Position numbers and translations under genes: made by a program. The notes beneath the pieces are model-generated. The model was not told the DNA's origin. It worked only from the letters and a program-made list of their open reading frames with translations, and did no database searches. A DNA stretch of 64,000 bases from Clostridium sp. D33t1_170424_F3 (GTDB lineage Bacteria > Bacillota > Clostridia > Oscillospirales > Acutalibacteraceae): the NCBI RefSeq assembly GCF_015667585.1, contig NZ_JADPEG010000003.1, positions 62,001 to 126,000 on the forward strand, read 5' to 3'. Below are positions 28,072 through 37,230 of this stretch, one piece after another (the first letter of the stretch is position 1; every line of letters starts with the position of its first letter).

Positions 28072-29103
28072 ATGAAAAGCAAACGAAGGGCAGCGGCGCT
28101 GTTGGCCGCGCTGGTCCTGCTGTGCGGCGCCGTACTCGGCGCATGCAGCGCGGGAAGCCCGAGCCAGCTGCAGTACTCACAGGCCGAAGAAGGGAAGGAG
28201 TACGATGCCGCGCCGATGGAGTCCGCCGCGGCGAATGGAACCGCCGCGCCGACAGCGGCGTATGAGAGCGGCGAAACAGCCCTGACCGGCGCGGCAGCGC
28301 CGCGGCCTTCCGAGGGGGAAAAACTGATTGAAAACCTGTACTATCAAATTGAAACGCTGGACTTCGACGCCACCGCCAAGCAGCTGGAAAACCTGTATCA
28401 AAGCCTGGGCGGTTATATACAGGAGGCCAGCGTGGACGGCTCCTCCTTTGGAGGACTGCGCAGCGCGCACTATGTCCTGCGCATCCCGCAGGAGAAAGCC
28501 GCGCAGGCGAAGGAAAAGGCCGGTTCGCTGGGAAATGTGATCCGGACGGAGACCAGCACCCAGAACGTGACCGACGAGTACTACGACATCGAGGCGCGGC
28601 TCAAGAGCCTGCGCGCGCAGGAGGAGCGCTTGCTGGCGCTTTTGGAGAAATCCGGTTCGCTGGAGGACATCGTACAGCTGGAACAGGCGCTGTCCGAGGT
28701 GACCTATGAGATTGAAAAGCTGACCGGAACCCTGCGCAACTACGATTCACTGATCAGCTATATGACCATCACGATCGATCTCAACGAGGTTACGAAAGAA
28801 ACGGAGATCAGCAAAGCGCCTATCACGCTGGGAGAGCGCATCTCTTCGCAGTTCCATGACACAATGAACGGCCTGGGCGCGTTTGGGGAAGGCTTTCTGA
28901 TCTTCCTGGTGGGCTGCTCGCCGGTTCTTCTGCTGATTGTGGCGATTGTGACAGTGGTTCTGCTGCTGCGGCGTTCCAACAAAAAGCATACCGCGCGCAG
29001 GAAGGCAGAAGAAGAAAACGCAGCCAACCACATCCCCGATGCGCTGGTCGGCGTGCCGGGACCAACGGAGAACAACGATTCCAACGAGGAAACGAAACAA
29101 TAA
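28072..29103 (+). CDS. DUF4349 lipoprotein
   Basis: A 343-residue protein: lipobox LGAC (Cys about 25), a low-complexity Ala-rich stretch, a DUF4349 domain (about 85-235) with a long coiled coil (EARLKSLRAQEERLLALL), a C-terminal membrane segment (about 278-302) and a basic tail. Proteins of this family are surface or membrane proteins of unknown role. AAGGAGGAG precedes the ATG. The serpin follows 25 bp later, so they may be cotranscribed. Confidence 0.85.
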   Translation: MKSKRRAAALLAALVLLCGAVLGACSAGSPSQLQYSQAEEGKEYDAAPMESAAANGTAAPTAAYESGETALTGAAAPRPSEGEKLIENLYYQIETLDFDATAKQLENLYQSLGGYIQEASVDGSSFGGLRSAHYVLRIPQEKAAQAKEKAGSLGNVIRTETSTQNVTDEYYDIEARLKSLRAQEERLLALLEKSGSLEDIVQLEQALSEVTYEIEKLTGTLRNYDSLISYMTITIDLNEVTKETEISKAPITLGERISSQFHDTMNGLGAFGEGFLIFLVGCSPVLLLIVAIVTVVLLLRRSNKKHTARRKAEEENAANHIPDALVGVPGPTENNDSNEETKQ

Positions 29104-29128
29104 AAATAAAAACACGGAGGAAAACACG

Positions 29129-30382
29129 ATGAAAACCATGAAGAAAATCACCGCCGCGGCGCTGATCTGCGCGCTGCTGATGAGCATGCCGGGGCTGGGA
29201 AGCCTTGCCGCGTCGGCGCAGGAGGAAAACGCCATGACCATTTCCGCCGATCAGGAAAAGCAGAATTTTAACAGCGCGGCGGCGGACTTTTCCTTCAAGC
29301 TGTTCCAGAACAGTTTGAAGGAAGGCGAAAACACCGTCATTTCCCCCCTCTCCGTCTACCTCGCGCTGAGCATGACGGCGAACGGCGCGGACGGCAACAC
29401 CCGCAGCCAGTTTGAAACGCTGCTGGGCGGCGGGAAGAGCAGCATGCAGGAGATCAACCGCAACAGCGCGGAGCTGCTGTACAATCTGCGTTCCAATGAG
29501 GACCGCACGATGCGTATTTCCAATTCCATCTGGTTCGATACCGCGAAGGCGCTCCATGTCAACCAGCCGTTCCTGGAGACAAATGCAAAATACTATGGCG
29601 CGGGCGTGTTCCAGCAGAGTTTTAAAGACCCCGCCACGCTGGGCCAGATCAACAACTGGGTCAAGACCAGCACGGACGGCAAGATTCCGTCGATCATCGA
29701 CGAGATGGACGAAGACGCGATCATGTACTTAATCAACACCATCCTGTTTGAGGCGAACTGGATGAACCCGTATCCGGAAAACAAGGTGGAAAAGGGCCCC
29801 TTCCATGCGCCGGGCGGCGATGTGCAGGCCACCTTTATGACCTCCGAGGAAACCTACCTGAACAAGGACGGCGCGAAGGGCATGCTGAAGTATTTCCGCG
29901 ATGGGCATACGGCGCTGGCGGCGATTCTCCCGCCGGACGGCATGAGCGCTGACAATTATGTCAAGTCCCTGACCGGGGATAAATGGAACGCCCTGCTGGG
30001 CAGCGAGAACGGCACACGCGCGAACGCGCATCTGCCGAAGTTCAAGTTTGAATATGACGTCAAGATGGCGTCTCTGCTCCAGAAGATGGGCCTGACCGAC
30101 GCGTTCAGTGTGCGCGACGCCGATTTTAAGACGCTCGGCACCTACGAGAACCGCAATATCTCCATCAACGAGGTCCTGCATAAGGCGTTCATCGAGGTGG
30201 ATGAAGCCGGTGCAAAGGCCGGCGCGGCAACCGCTGTTGAAATGATCGCGCGCATGTCCATGCCGATCGGCGAGCCGGTCGAATTGAAATTTGACAAACC
30301 CTTTGTCTGCGCAATCGTCGATACTGATTCCGGCCTCCCGCTCTTCCTTGCCACCATCCAGAAGCCCGCGGTAGAAGCATAA
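29129..30382 (+). CDS. Secreted serpin 1 (reactive loop with Arg at P1)
   Basis: A 417-residue serine-protease inhibitor with signal peptide (about 1-31). It has the full serpin fold signatures: NTVISPLSVYLALSM, NSIWF, a shutter region and the C-terminal KPFVCAIVDTDSGLPLFLATI. The hinge E359-A-G-A-K-A-G-A-A-T is ideal for loop insertion, so it should be inhibitory. Counting 17 residues from the hinge Glu puts P1-P1' at R375-M376, which predicts trypsin-like targets. Start at 29129 follows CACGGAGG. Secreted bacterial serpins of gut commensals are known to inhibit host or bacterial proteases; the target here is inferred. Confidence 0.93.
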   Translation: MKTMKKITAAALICALLMSMPGLGSLAASAQEENAMTISADQEKQNFNSAAADFSFKLFQNSLKEGENTVISPLSVYLALSMTANGADGNTRSQFETLLGGGKSSMQEINRNSAELLYNLRSNEDRTMRISNSIWFDTAKALHVNQPFLETNAKYYGAGVFQQSFKDPATLGQINNWVKTSTDGKIPSIIDEMDEDAIMYLINTILFEANWMNPYPENKVEKGPFHAPGGDVQATFMTSEETYLNKDGAKGMLKYFRDGHTALAAILPPDGMSADNYVKSLTGDKWNALLGSENGTRANAHLPKFKFEYDVKMASLLQKMGLTDAFSVRDADFKTLGTYENRNISINEVLHKAFIEVDEAGAKAGAATAVEMIARMSMPIGEPVELKFDKPFVCAIVDTDSGLPLFLATIQKPAVEA

Positions 30383-30428
30383 GAACTGCTAATTTGGTAT
30401 CAGGTCTGTCAAGAATGAGAAATATCCA

Positions 30429-31320
30429 GCCGACCCTGGGCCAAGCATCCCCATAAAGTAAAGAAAAGCCTTAGCTCCGCCGGCAATGAAGCGCACACCG
30501 CCTTCCCTGAGCAACTCAGGTATACGGGGGATACCGGGGGTGAAGGGGGGCGCGAGTCGTACCGACCCGGAGCCCAGCTCTCACGCCCCCCTTCGCGTGC
30601 CTTTGTCTACTTTCGTGGCAAGACCGGACACGCAGTGTCTGACGCGCCTCCGGCGATGGTCGTTTGAAGCATCGAGCGAGGCTTTAGCCTCAAGCGAGCG
30701 TCCCCACCGGAGGTGCCGCCCGGCATGAGGGCGACCAGCGGTTTTCTCTCGCTTTATCAAAAGCGAATCAGCAATAAAGATTGCACATGCAATTAATAGG
30801 TTTAGATATTTGATAAGATATAGGTTGTTTACGCAACGATATATGAGACTATGGTAATGCAGTAAAATGAAAGTTTTAAAAGAAATGTTGTTTATGCAAT
30901 AAAAAGAACCCCGTTGCTTTGTAATGAAAATTTCCTTTTGCTTTTTGAAAGCAAAGAATGTCATTGCTTCCGCAATGTAAAATTTGTTTTACTTTTTTAA
31001 AGTAAAAAGTCTTTGCTGTCGCTTTTCAAAGCGACGAAAACCCCCGGCGAAAGCCGGGGAACCAAAGGAAAGCCCCAGAGGCAGCTTCCTGCCTCATAAA
31101 TAACAATATCACTCGTTCCCACTCGCTCTTCTCAGAAAGAGAGTTCCGCTCCTTGCGAGGAGCGGCAAAGGGCGCCGCCCTTTGATCCCGCCGCTTTTCA
31201 GAAAAGCGGAAAAACACATTTTAGCCCTCACCTGCAAGATGAAAAAAGTCCCGGGAGCTTGTCCCGTCCGTCCCGCCACAGCGCGGATATGATTTCGGCA
31301 ACACGATAGGGCGGGCCGTC
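30429..31320 (+). repeat. Dispersed hairpin-train element, copy B (long type)
   Basis: Same element as copy A, lying between the two serpin genes. At the place of the AAAAGTAAG arm it carries an insert of about 90 bp (about 30630-30715) with its own hairpins, shared only with copy D. Its right end is extended by a tail of about 100 bp, also shared with copy D. The last hairpin is CCGCTTTT-cag-AAAAGCGG (31191-31209), against CCACCTTT/AAAGGTGG in A. Nothing else is seen in 30383-31354. Confidence 0.9.
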
Positions 31321-31354
31321 CCGACCGGAGGTCCAGGTCTAAGGAGGATTTCCA

Positions 31355-33106
31355 ATGAAGTTGGTAAAAAAAGTCCTTTCCCTTTTTCTCGCTGTTTTTT
31401 TCCTGTTTTCCACAGCCTGCGGGACTTCCGTGCCGGGAAAAGTCGATCAACCGGGCATTGCAGTGCCGTCAGGCGTACAGGACCTGATGGCCGATGTTCC
31501 CCCCGGTTCGACGCCGGACATCGGGATACCCAACGAGCCGTTTGAAAGCGGAGTGGCGGACTATTCCGTCAAGTTGTTTCAGCAGGCGCTTTCGGCGGAA
31601 CCGTCGGATAAAAATCTGGTGCTCTCCCCCCTTTCCGTCCTCTACGCCCTCGGCATGGCGGCCAACGGCGCGGACAATGAAACGCGGAGTCAGATGGAAC
31701 GGCTGCTCAGCGACGGAACGTTGAATGTAAACAGCCTCAACGTCGGAATTCGCGGGTTGACGGAACGGTTGCAGCGTGAGGGCGACGCGGTGATGAAGAT
31801 CGGGAATTCTATTTGGTTCGACGGCGGCAAGAGCCTGTCCGTCAACCAGGCGTTCCTGCAAACAAACGCGGATTATTTTGGCGCGCAGGCGTATCAGGCG
31901 GATTTCCGCAGCCCTGAAACGGTGGAGCGGATAAACCAGTGGGTCGATCAGCAGACAGACGGAAAAATCAGCCGGATCATCGACCGGCTGGACGAAAGCG
32001 CAATGCTCTGTTTGATCAATACCATGCTGTTTTCCTCCGAATGGGAGTCGGTCTACCGCGAACATCAGGTACAGGACGGCGCTTTTCATGCACCGGATGG
32101 CGAGGTGCAGGTGAAGTATATGCATTCCACGGAGCAATGGATTCACGACGATACAGCACAGGGCGTTGTGAAACCCTTTGCAGACGACCGGTTTGCATTT
32201 GCCGCGATTGTACCCGATGACGAAGACGTCGGCGCGTATGTGCAGTCCCTGACGGGGGAGACACTGAGAAATCTGCTTTCTTCCACGAGTGAATCGTATC
32301 CGGACGGCTATGCGCAGGCCGCATTGCCGAAGTTCCGCTTTGCGTACGATACGGAGCTGAGCCCGGCGCTGCAATCGATGGGCCTGCAGGATGGGTTTGA
32401 TCCCGCGAAGGCGGATTTCTCCCCAATGGGAACCGTCGAAGGCGGCAATCTCTATATCGGGCAGGTGCTGCACAAGAGCTTTATCGAGGTGGATGAGCTG
32501 GGCGCAAAGGCCGGAGCCGCCACCGCGGTGATCATGGACGCCGGGGGCGCCGCCCCGGCAATGCGGGAAATCAACTTTGACCGCCCGTTTGTGTGCGTCA
32601 TTTACGATACGGCGTCCAGACTCCCTCTGTTCCTGGGGGTTGTCAAGAATCCCTCCACGGAGGACGAAGAGGAACCGCAGGCTGAGCTGTCGGCGGAAGA
32701 CGCGGAAGCGCTGGCAATCTATCAGGCTGTTTTCGATTGGCTGGTGGAACAGGACCCGGCTCTGAGCGACGGCGAGCTGACCGCGATCGACGGCTCCACG
32801 CTGGAACATCTGTCCGACGCAGGGAAAGAAGCGTTCCTGCAGTACGTGCAGAAAACGCGCGGCGGAACGGTCAGGTACGCGACCAGAAACCAGCTGGAAG
32901 AGGAAGGGCTGCTTGAGCCGGACAAAGGGATCAAAGACGGCTGTCATATCAAGCTGTCCTATGAGAAGCAAGATGACGGGTCGGTTCATTTTACAGCGGA
33001 TTTGTACAGCAGCCCTCTGGGCGCGATCGGCACGGACGAGGGCATTCTGCAAAACCGGTCCGGGGAATGGGTCGTGGGGGAGGATTTCCCCATCTGGATT
33101 TCATAA
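31355..33106 (+). CDS. Serpin 2, lipoprotein-type, with extra C-terminal domain
   Basis: A 583-residue inhibitor. Lipobox FSTAC (Cys about 22) predicts membrane anchoring. The serpin domain spans about 55-430 with NSIWF and RPFVCVIYD. The hinge E381-L-G-A-K-A-G-A-A-T is intact; P1-P1' fall at or near G397-G398 in a small-residue loop (DAGGAA), so elastase-like rather than trypsin-like targets are predicted. An added domain of about 130 residues (about 450-583, with LYSSPLGAIG and GEWVVGEDFP) has no family I recognise. Start follows TAAGGAGG, immediately after the repeat tail. It is a paralogue of serpin 1. Confidence 0.92.
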   Translation: MKLVKKVLSLFLAVFFLFSTACGTSVPGKVDQPGIAVPSGVQDLMADVPPGSTPDIGIPNEPFESGVADYSVKLFQQALSAEPSDKNLVLSPLSVLYALGMAANGADNETRSQMERLLSDGTLNVNSLNVGIRGLTERLQREGDAVMKIGNSIWFDGGKSLSVNQAFLQTNADYFGAQAYQADFRSPETVERINQWVDQQTDGKISRIIDRLDESAMLCLINTMLFSSEWESVYREHQVQDGAFHAPDGEVQVKYMHSTEQWIHDDTAQGVVKPFADDRFAFAAIVPDDEDVGAYVQSLTGETLRNLLSSTSESYPDGYAQAALPKFRFAYDTELSPALQSMGLQDGFDPAKADFSPMGTVEGGNLYIGQVLHKSFIEVDELGAKAGAATAVIMDAGGAAPAMREINFDRPFVCVIYDTASRLPLFLGVVKNPSTEDEEEPQAELSAEDAEALAIYQAVFDWLVEQDPALSDGELTAIDGSTLEHLSDAGKEAFLQYVQKTRGGTVRYATRNQLEEEGLLEPDKGIKDGCHIKLSYEKQDDGSVHFTADLYSSPLGAIGTDEGILQNRSGEWVVGEDFPIWIS

Positions 33107-33109
33107 GGA

Positions 33110-33139
33110 AAAAGCAGCCCCCGCGGGGGCTGCTTTTTG
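33110..33139 (+). terminator. Terminator of serpin 2
   Basis: AAAAAGCAGCCCCC and GGGGGCTGCTTTTT form a near-perfect stem around CGC. Confidence 0.88.
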
Positions 33140-33219
33140 TTTGTCCGTATTCCGAAGACGGGGAAAAATCGTGCGTTTTCCACCCGGATGTGGTAGGATG
33201 AGGAAAAGGGGGTGCGGAC

Positions 33220-34143
33220 ATGCTGAAAAACATCTGCTGTATCGAGCTTCGCAGCGGCAGCAAAGAGGAGATCATGCCGGATTTTCAGCCAGACTTTCCC
33301 TACCTTGCTTCCTATGTGGACTTTGACCGGTGCGCCGGCCGTTTTGTGCCGTGGCACTGGCATAAGGAAGCGGAACTGTTCTATGTGGAAGAAGGCGTAC
33401 TGGAATACCACATGTCCAGAGGGACGGTGGTGCTCCCCGCCGGGTCCGGCGGATTGGTCAACTCGAACGTGCTCCATATGACAAGGCCGCAATATGACAG
33501 CGTGCGGACCACACAATTCAACCACATATTTGACGTTTCCCTGATCGGGGGATGGCAGGGAAGCCGGATTGAGCAGAAGTACATCACGCCGCTTGTCACC
33601 GCGCCGCAGGTGGAAATGGTTGTGCTGCGGCCCGAGACGCCGGAGCAGGCGCAAATTTTGGAGGCGATCCGCGCGTCCTTTCAGATCACGGAGGACTATG
33701 CGTATGAGGTCCGGCTGCGCGCGGCGCTTTCAAATATCTGGTGTCAGATTTTTGCGCTGGCGGACCCCCTGCTGCGGGAAAAAGCGCGGCGCGACAAGAC
33801 AAGCGACCATCTGAAAACGATGATGGCTTACATGCACGAGCACTATGCGGAACGGCTTTCCGTGGCGGAAATTGCCGCGGCCGCGTTTATCAGCGAGCGG
33901 GAATGTTACCGCGCGTTCCGCGACACGCTACACACCACGCCGGTGGAGTATTTAAAAGGGTACCGCCTGCAGCAGGCGTGCCAGCTTCTGGCGCAGGGCG
34001 GGGAGTCCCTCACGTTCATCAGCCAGGCGTGCGGCCTGGGCAGCAGCAGCTATTTTGGAAAAGTCTTCCGGGAGCAGTTCGGCTGCACGCCGTTGGAGTA
34101 TCGCCGCAGATGGCAGGAAAGTGACGGATTCAGGCGGAAATAA
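33220..34143 (+). CDS. AraC-family transcriptional regulator
   Basis: A 307-residue regulator. The N-terminal cupin (about 40-120; WHWHKEAELFYVEEG) suggests binding of a small ligand, often a sugar. The C-terminal double helix-turn-helix (about 205-300) has ERLSVAEIAAAAFISE and the family end QFGCTPLEYRRR. AAAGGGGG precedes the ATG at 33220. It stands alone between terminators, so its target operon is not evident. Confidence 0.92.
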   Translation: MLKNICCIELRSGSKEEIMPDFQPDFPYLASYVDFDRCAGRFVPWHWHKEAELFYVEEGVLEYHMSRGTVVLPAGSGGLVNSNVLHMTRPQYDSVRTTQFNHIFDVSLIGGWQGSRIEQKYITPLVTAPQVEMVVLRPETPEQAQILEAIRASFQITEDYAYEVRLRAALSNIWCQIFALADPLLREKARRDKTSDHLKTMMAYMHEHYAERLSVAEIAAAAFISERECYRAFRDTLHTTPVEYLKGYRLQQACQLLAQGGESLTFISQACGLGSSSYFGKVFREQFGCTPLEYRRRWQESDGFRRK

Positions 34144-34218
34144 CATAGTTTTACAAAAAAACTTGCACTATAATAAGGTTGCAAGGGCGATAAGGCAATC
34201 AGGTATTACCTCACGCGC

Positions 34219-34248
34219 GGCAGCCGCCCGATGGCGGCTGCCTTTTTT
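34219..34248 (+). terminator. Terminator downstream of araC-type gene
   Basis: GGCAGCCGCC and GGCGGCTGCC with a CGAT loop and six T. A TATAAT box at 34169-34174, upstream of it, would give a transcript of only about 70 nt ending here, so an attenuated leader or small RNA is possible but unproven. Confidence 0.85.
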
Positions 34249-34267
34249 ATGATTGGAGGGGCGTGCA

Positions 34268-34507
34268 ATGATTAAGCTGCGAATTTTTAACATGAAGGAA
34301 TTTCTGCGGACGGTGGACCAGTGTACCGGGCCGGTAAACCTGCTCTATTCGGACGGCAGGAAAGAGAACATCAACAAGCAGTACCAGGTACAGAGCGATT
34401 TGCAGGAGAAGCACCGGGAATATCATCGTTGCCTGCCGCTCTCGCTGGAAATTCCCGATCCAAAGGATTACCAGCAGATCGTTTTCTATGCCATTGGGGA
34501 CTGCTGA
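34268..34507 (+). CDS. Small protein, unknown
   Basis: A 79-residue soluble protein (IFNMKEFLRTVDQCTGPVNLLYS...). It contains no signal peptide or membrane segment and I recognise no family. TTGGAGGGG precedes the ATG at 34268, and a terminator follows, so it looks like a real single gene. Confidence 0.65.
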   Translation: MIKLRIFNMKEFLRTVDQCTGPVNLLYSDGRKENINKQYQVQSDLQEKHREYHRCLPLSLEIPDPKDYQQIVFYAIGDC

Positions 34508-34535
34508 ATGCCGTGTGGCATGATTGGGGAGTAGC

Positions 34536-34577
34536 AAAACAGGGCGAGGGGATGAAAGTCCCTTCGCCCTGTTTTTA
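34536..34577 (+). terminator. Terminator of the small protein gene
   Basis: AAAACAGGGCGAGGG and CCTTCGCCCTGTTTTT pair around GATGAAAGT. Confidence 0.85.
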
Positions 34578-34606
34578 ATAGGTTACGACTGTGATTGCCA
34601 GAAAAA

Positions 34607-35386
34607 TTATGAAAGTGGATGCAGGGTCATTGCGCGGACATGGGAAAGGTTGCGCACCAATTCACAGCGGTCAAAAGGCTTTCCGTGCCCGGGATAGATC
34701 CGCGTGGGCTTCGCTTCCAGAATGGTTTCCCACGATTGCGCAAAAGCGGCCTTGTCCTCCGCCCAGATGGTGATTCGATGAAAGCTTGGAAAACCGTTCA
34801 TTGCGGCGTCGCCGCAGAACAGCGCTCCGTCGCGGCGGAGCAGCGAGAGGGAATCGGCTGTGTGCCCCGGCGTAAAAAGGATTGTGCCGCCCAGCAGCGC
34901 GCCGATTTTTTCGCTGTTTTCTTCAGACATCAGCAGGCATCTTGACGCGTGGTGCCGCTCCATGGGAGGGAAACGGTGTGCGCCTTTTCCAAACAGCTTC
35001 ATCAGATGGCAGAAGGAGCGCGCCGTACGGCTCGTGCAGCCGCCAAGAAAGGCGTTTTGCCCCCGGTACAAGATCTCCGGCGCTTTGACGCTCATGACAG
35101 CCTGCATGTTTGGCGCTTCTGTCAGAAGCCGATTTAAAAAGCCGGCATGGTCGTCGTGCGCGTGTGTCAGGAATAGATACCGGATGCGTTCCATCGGAAT
35201 GCTTTGTTGTCGAAGGCGTCTTTGAAAGGACGCAAACCCGTTTTCGTATCCGGTATCGACCAGGACGTACCCGTTCGAAATGGGATACAGCCAGGCGTTT
35301 ACGATCCGGGTTCCGGCGTTTAACATGGCGCGGCCCTCACTTTCAAATGTTTTGACCGACTGACCGGTGCGGATGCGCGATGACAT
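34607..35386 (-). CDS. MBL-fold metallohydrolase
   Basis: A 259-residue metallo-beta-lactamase-fold hydrolase. The metal motif THAHDDHAG (HxHxDH) is present, followed by FTPGHTADS and FCGDAAM and the late YPGHGKPF, giving a complete two-metal site. Substrate unknown; glyoxalase II-like or lactonase-like activities occur in the superfamily. Start uncertain: 35386 or the internal ATG at 35326. It follows the DUF4180 gene by 12 bp and is probably in its operon. Confidence 0.85.
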   Translation of the reverse strand: MSSRIRTGQSVKTFESEGRAMLNAGTRIVNAWLYPISNGYVLVDTGYENGFASFQRRLRQQSIPMERIRYLFLTHAHDDHAGFLNRLLTEAPNMQAVMSVKAPEILYRGQNAFLGGCTSRTARSFCHLMKLFGKGAHRFPPMERHHASRCLLMSEENSEKIGALLGGTILFTPGHTADSLSLLRRDGALFCGDAAMNGFPSFHRITIWAEDKAAFAQSWETILEAKPTRIYPGHGKPFDRCELVRNLSHVRAMTLHPLS

Positions 35387-35398
35387 GAAACGCCAGAT

Positions 35399-35773
35399 TT
35401 ATCTGGCGCCGCAGAGCCGTTGCACGGCTTCCTGTTCATCGGCGGCAAAGAAAAAGTCGTTTCCCCGGTTGCTCTCGTAGATAAAATCCCTGAGCGGTTT
35501 GCTGGTATACCGCGAAAAATCTCCGTAGATCGCCAGCTTGATGCCGTAGTTGATATATTTTTGCAGGATTTCTCCGGCGACGCCCGTGCTGAGTATGAAA
35601 AAATCCTCGGCGACGGCTTTTTTATGAATGGCGATGCGGTCTGTCTCTGCCTCAAACTTGGCTGTCATGATAAGATCCAGTGCGGACGGGGTGTCTCTAA
35701 GGACGATCTCGCCGCCTTCCGGCTCAATGACAGCAACTGTGATTCCGTTAATAGCGGTTTTTTTTATGTTCAT
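35399..35773 (-). CDS. DUF4180 family protein
   Basis: A 124-residue protein carrying the conserved DUF4180 core EILQKYINYGIKLAIYGDF and SKPLRDFIYESNRGN. The family has no established activity and is widespread in Firmicutes, often with regulators. GAGGGA precedes the ATG. Its start overlaps the end of the PAP2 gene by 26 bp, indicating translational coupling. Confidence 0.85.
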   Translation of the reverse strand: MNIKKTAINGITVAVIEPEGGEIVLRDTPSALDLIMTAKFEAETDRIAIHKKAVAEDFFILSTGVAGEILQKYINYGIKLAIYGDFSRYTSKPLRDFIYESNRGNDFFFAADEQEAVQRLCGAR

Positions 35774-36488
35774 AGGTTGTATCCCTCGCTTTTTCAGATG
35801 ATTTCTTTTTATTCACACCGGTTTTATGCTGTGGATTCTCCCCGGCCATTTGCACAACCGAACGGTATAACAGGATGAGTGCAGAACCGATCAGCAGTCC
35901 GCCCAAAAGATCGGTGAACCAATGGACGCCGGAAAGGAACCGGCCGATCACCGTGACGGCAATGACGATGACGGCATATACGCCAAACGCGGCCCTTGCC
36001 GCTCTGTTTTTTACAAGATGGTGAAACTGCATCACGGCAGTGGCCATGATACAATAGACAAACATGACGTGTGAGGAAGGGAAGGACGCCTCCAACACCC
36101 CGCCGATCAGGACCGGCCGGTAATTGACGGTAAAGATTTCAAACAACACGTAGACGGCGGCGGTCAGGATATAAAACCCGCCCAGAAGCAGCAGGCTGCG
36201 GTCGACCTTTTGGAGGCTTCTTCTGTGTATCAGCTGTGCCAGCCCGGTGATGGCAAAACCGGCTGCCGTAAGGAGCGCGAGTATACCGATCCAGTCTGTG
36301 ACGGTATACCAAAAAGGCTGAAAGCCAGTCTGTTGAAACAGGAACCGGTTGATGGCGGCGAATCCTACCAGGGATTGCTCCGGACCGATTGGCTGCACGT
36401 CGACCGTTTGAACCAACAGCGTGAATACGATGGACGCCAGGAATAACAGCCCGGTTAAGAGAAAGCTGCGTTTCGTTTTTTTCTGCAT
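35748..36488 (-). CDS. PAP2-family membrane phosphatase
   Basis: A 246-residue protein with about six membrane segments and the three PAP2 motifs: NYRP (about 122-125), FPSSH (about 135-139), and SGVHWFTDLLGG. These carry the phosphohistidine site of lipid and undecaprenyl-pyrophosphate phosphatases. It probably dephosphorylates a lipid phosphate on the outer face of the membrane. It heads an operon with DUF4180 and the MBL gene. Confidence 0.9.
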   Translation of the reverse strand: MQKKTKRSFLLTGLLFLASIVFTLLVQTVDVQPIGPEQSLVGFAAINRFLFQQTGFQPFWYTVTDWIGILALLTAAGFAITGLAQLIHRRSLQKVDRSLLLLGGFYILTAAVYVLFEIFTVNYRPVLIGGVLEASFPSSHVMFVYCIMATAVMQFHHLVKNRAARAAFGVYAVIVIAVTVIGRFLSGVHWFTDLLGGLLIGSALILLYRSVVQMAGENPQHKTGVNKKKSSEKARDTTYEHKKNRY

Positions 36489-36599
36489 GACAATAACCCC
36501 GTTTCAGTACTGATTTCGGATGTTTGATCCGTTATCAGCGTAGTACGGAGCCTGTGAAAAGAAAAGAATCGCACCGTCACAGGGACGATACGATTCGTG

Positions 36600-37205
36600 T
36601 CATGCCCGTTTAATCAGCAGAATACCCTTTAACAGCAGGGTGGAGAAGATAAGAATCGCCGCATACGGCTGCTGGCTGATGACAAAAGCTGTAGTGCCCA
36701 ATATTGACAGCGCAAGAGACAGAGACACGCTGGTTTTCAACCAGAGTGAATTATGGACGGATTGCAGCGCGAGCGTCAGGATGCCCCAAAGGGTGGTTGC
36801 CGCAGTCCAAATAAAATAGGAGGCCCGGATATAGATGGGAGCCCTCACAAGAGAAAGAAGAGAGACCATCTCGATCATGGTTTCTCCCTGTTGGCCGAAC
36901 AGCGGCAAAAAGAGGATCAGGACCGCCATACTGTCCAGAACGCCGAAGATCGTTGTGCCGATCGACCGGGCTTTCTCCTTGCTTTCATTCTCCGTAATCG
37001 TAATCAGCTCTTCGCCGGACAACAAATCGTCAATGGATACGGAAAACAGCCTGGAGATTGCCTTCAGGGAGTCGATACTTGGGGTGCCGCGGCCGGATTC
37101 CCATTTGGAGACCGCCGTGCGGGAGACGAAAAGCTGTTCCGACAGTTGTTCCTGCGTCCAGTTGCGATCCCGGCGCAGGTTTTGTAATTTTTCTGAAAAA
37201 TCCAT
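36600..37205 (-). CDS. XRE regulator fused to membrane segments
   Basis: A 201-residue protein. The N-terminal Cro/CI domain (NWTQEQLSEQLFVSRTAVSKW) is of the type found in many Firmicute regulators. It is followed by four hydrophobic segments (about 85-200), so it is a membrane-tethered DNA-binding protein. Start uncertain: 37205 (AGGT at 8 bp) is preferred over 37223. It lies directly behind the HxlR gene and is probably cotranscribed with it. Confidence 0.85.
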   Translation of the reverse strand: MDFSEKLQNLRRDRNWTQEQLSEQLFVSRTAVSKWESGRGTPSIDSLKAISRLFSVSIDDLLSGEELITITENESKEKARSIGTTIFGVLDSMAVLILFLPLFGQQGETMIEMVSLLSLVRAPIYIRASYFIWTAATTLWGILTLALQSVHNSLWLKTSVSLSLALSILGTTAFVISQQPYAAILIFSTLLLKGILLIKRA

Positions 37206-37230
37206 ATACTTTACCTGTATCATTCTGTCA

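Noticed and set aside
29129-33106. The DUF4349-serpin-serpin region as a toxin or phage-defence island
   Set aside because: All three are ordinary exported proteins with normal composition for the window; no nuclease, helicase or NTPase is near.
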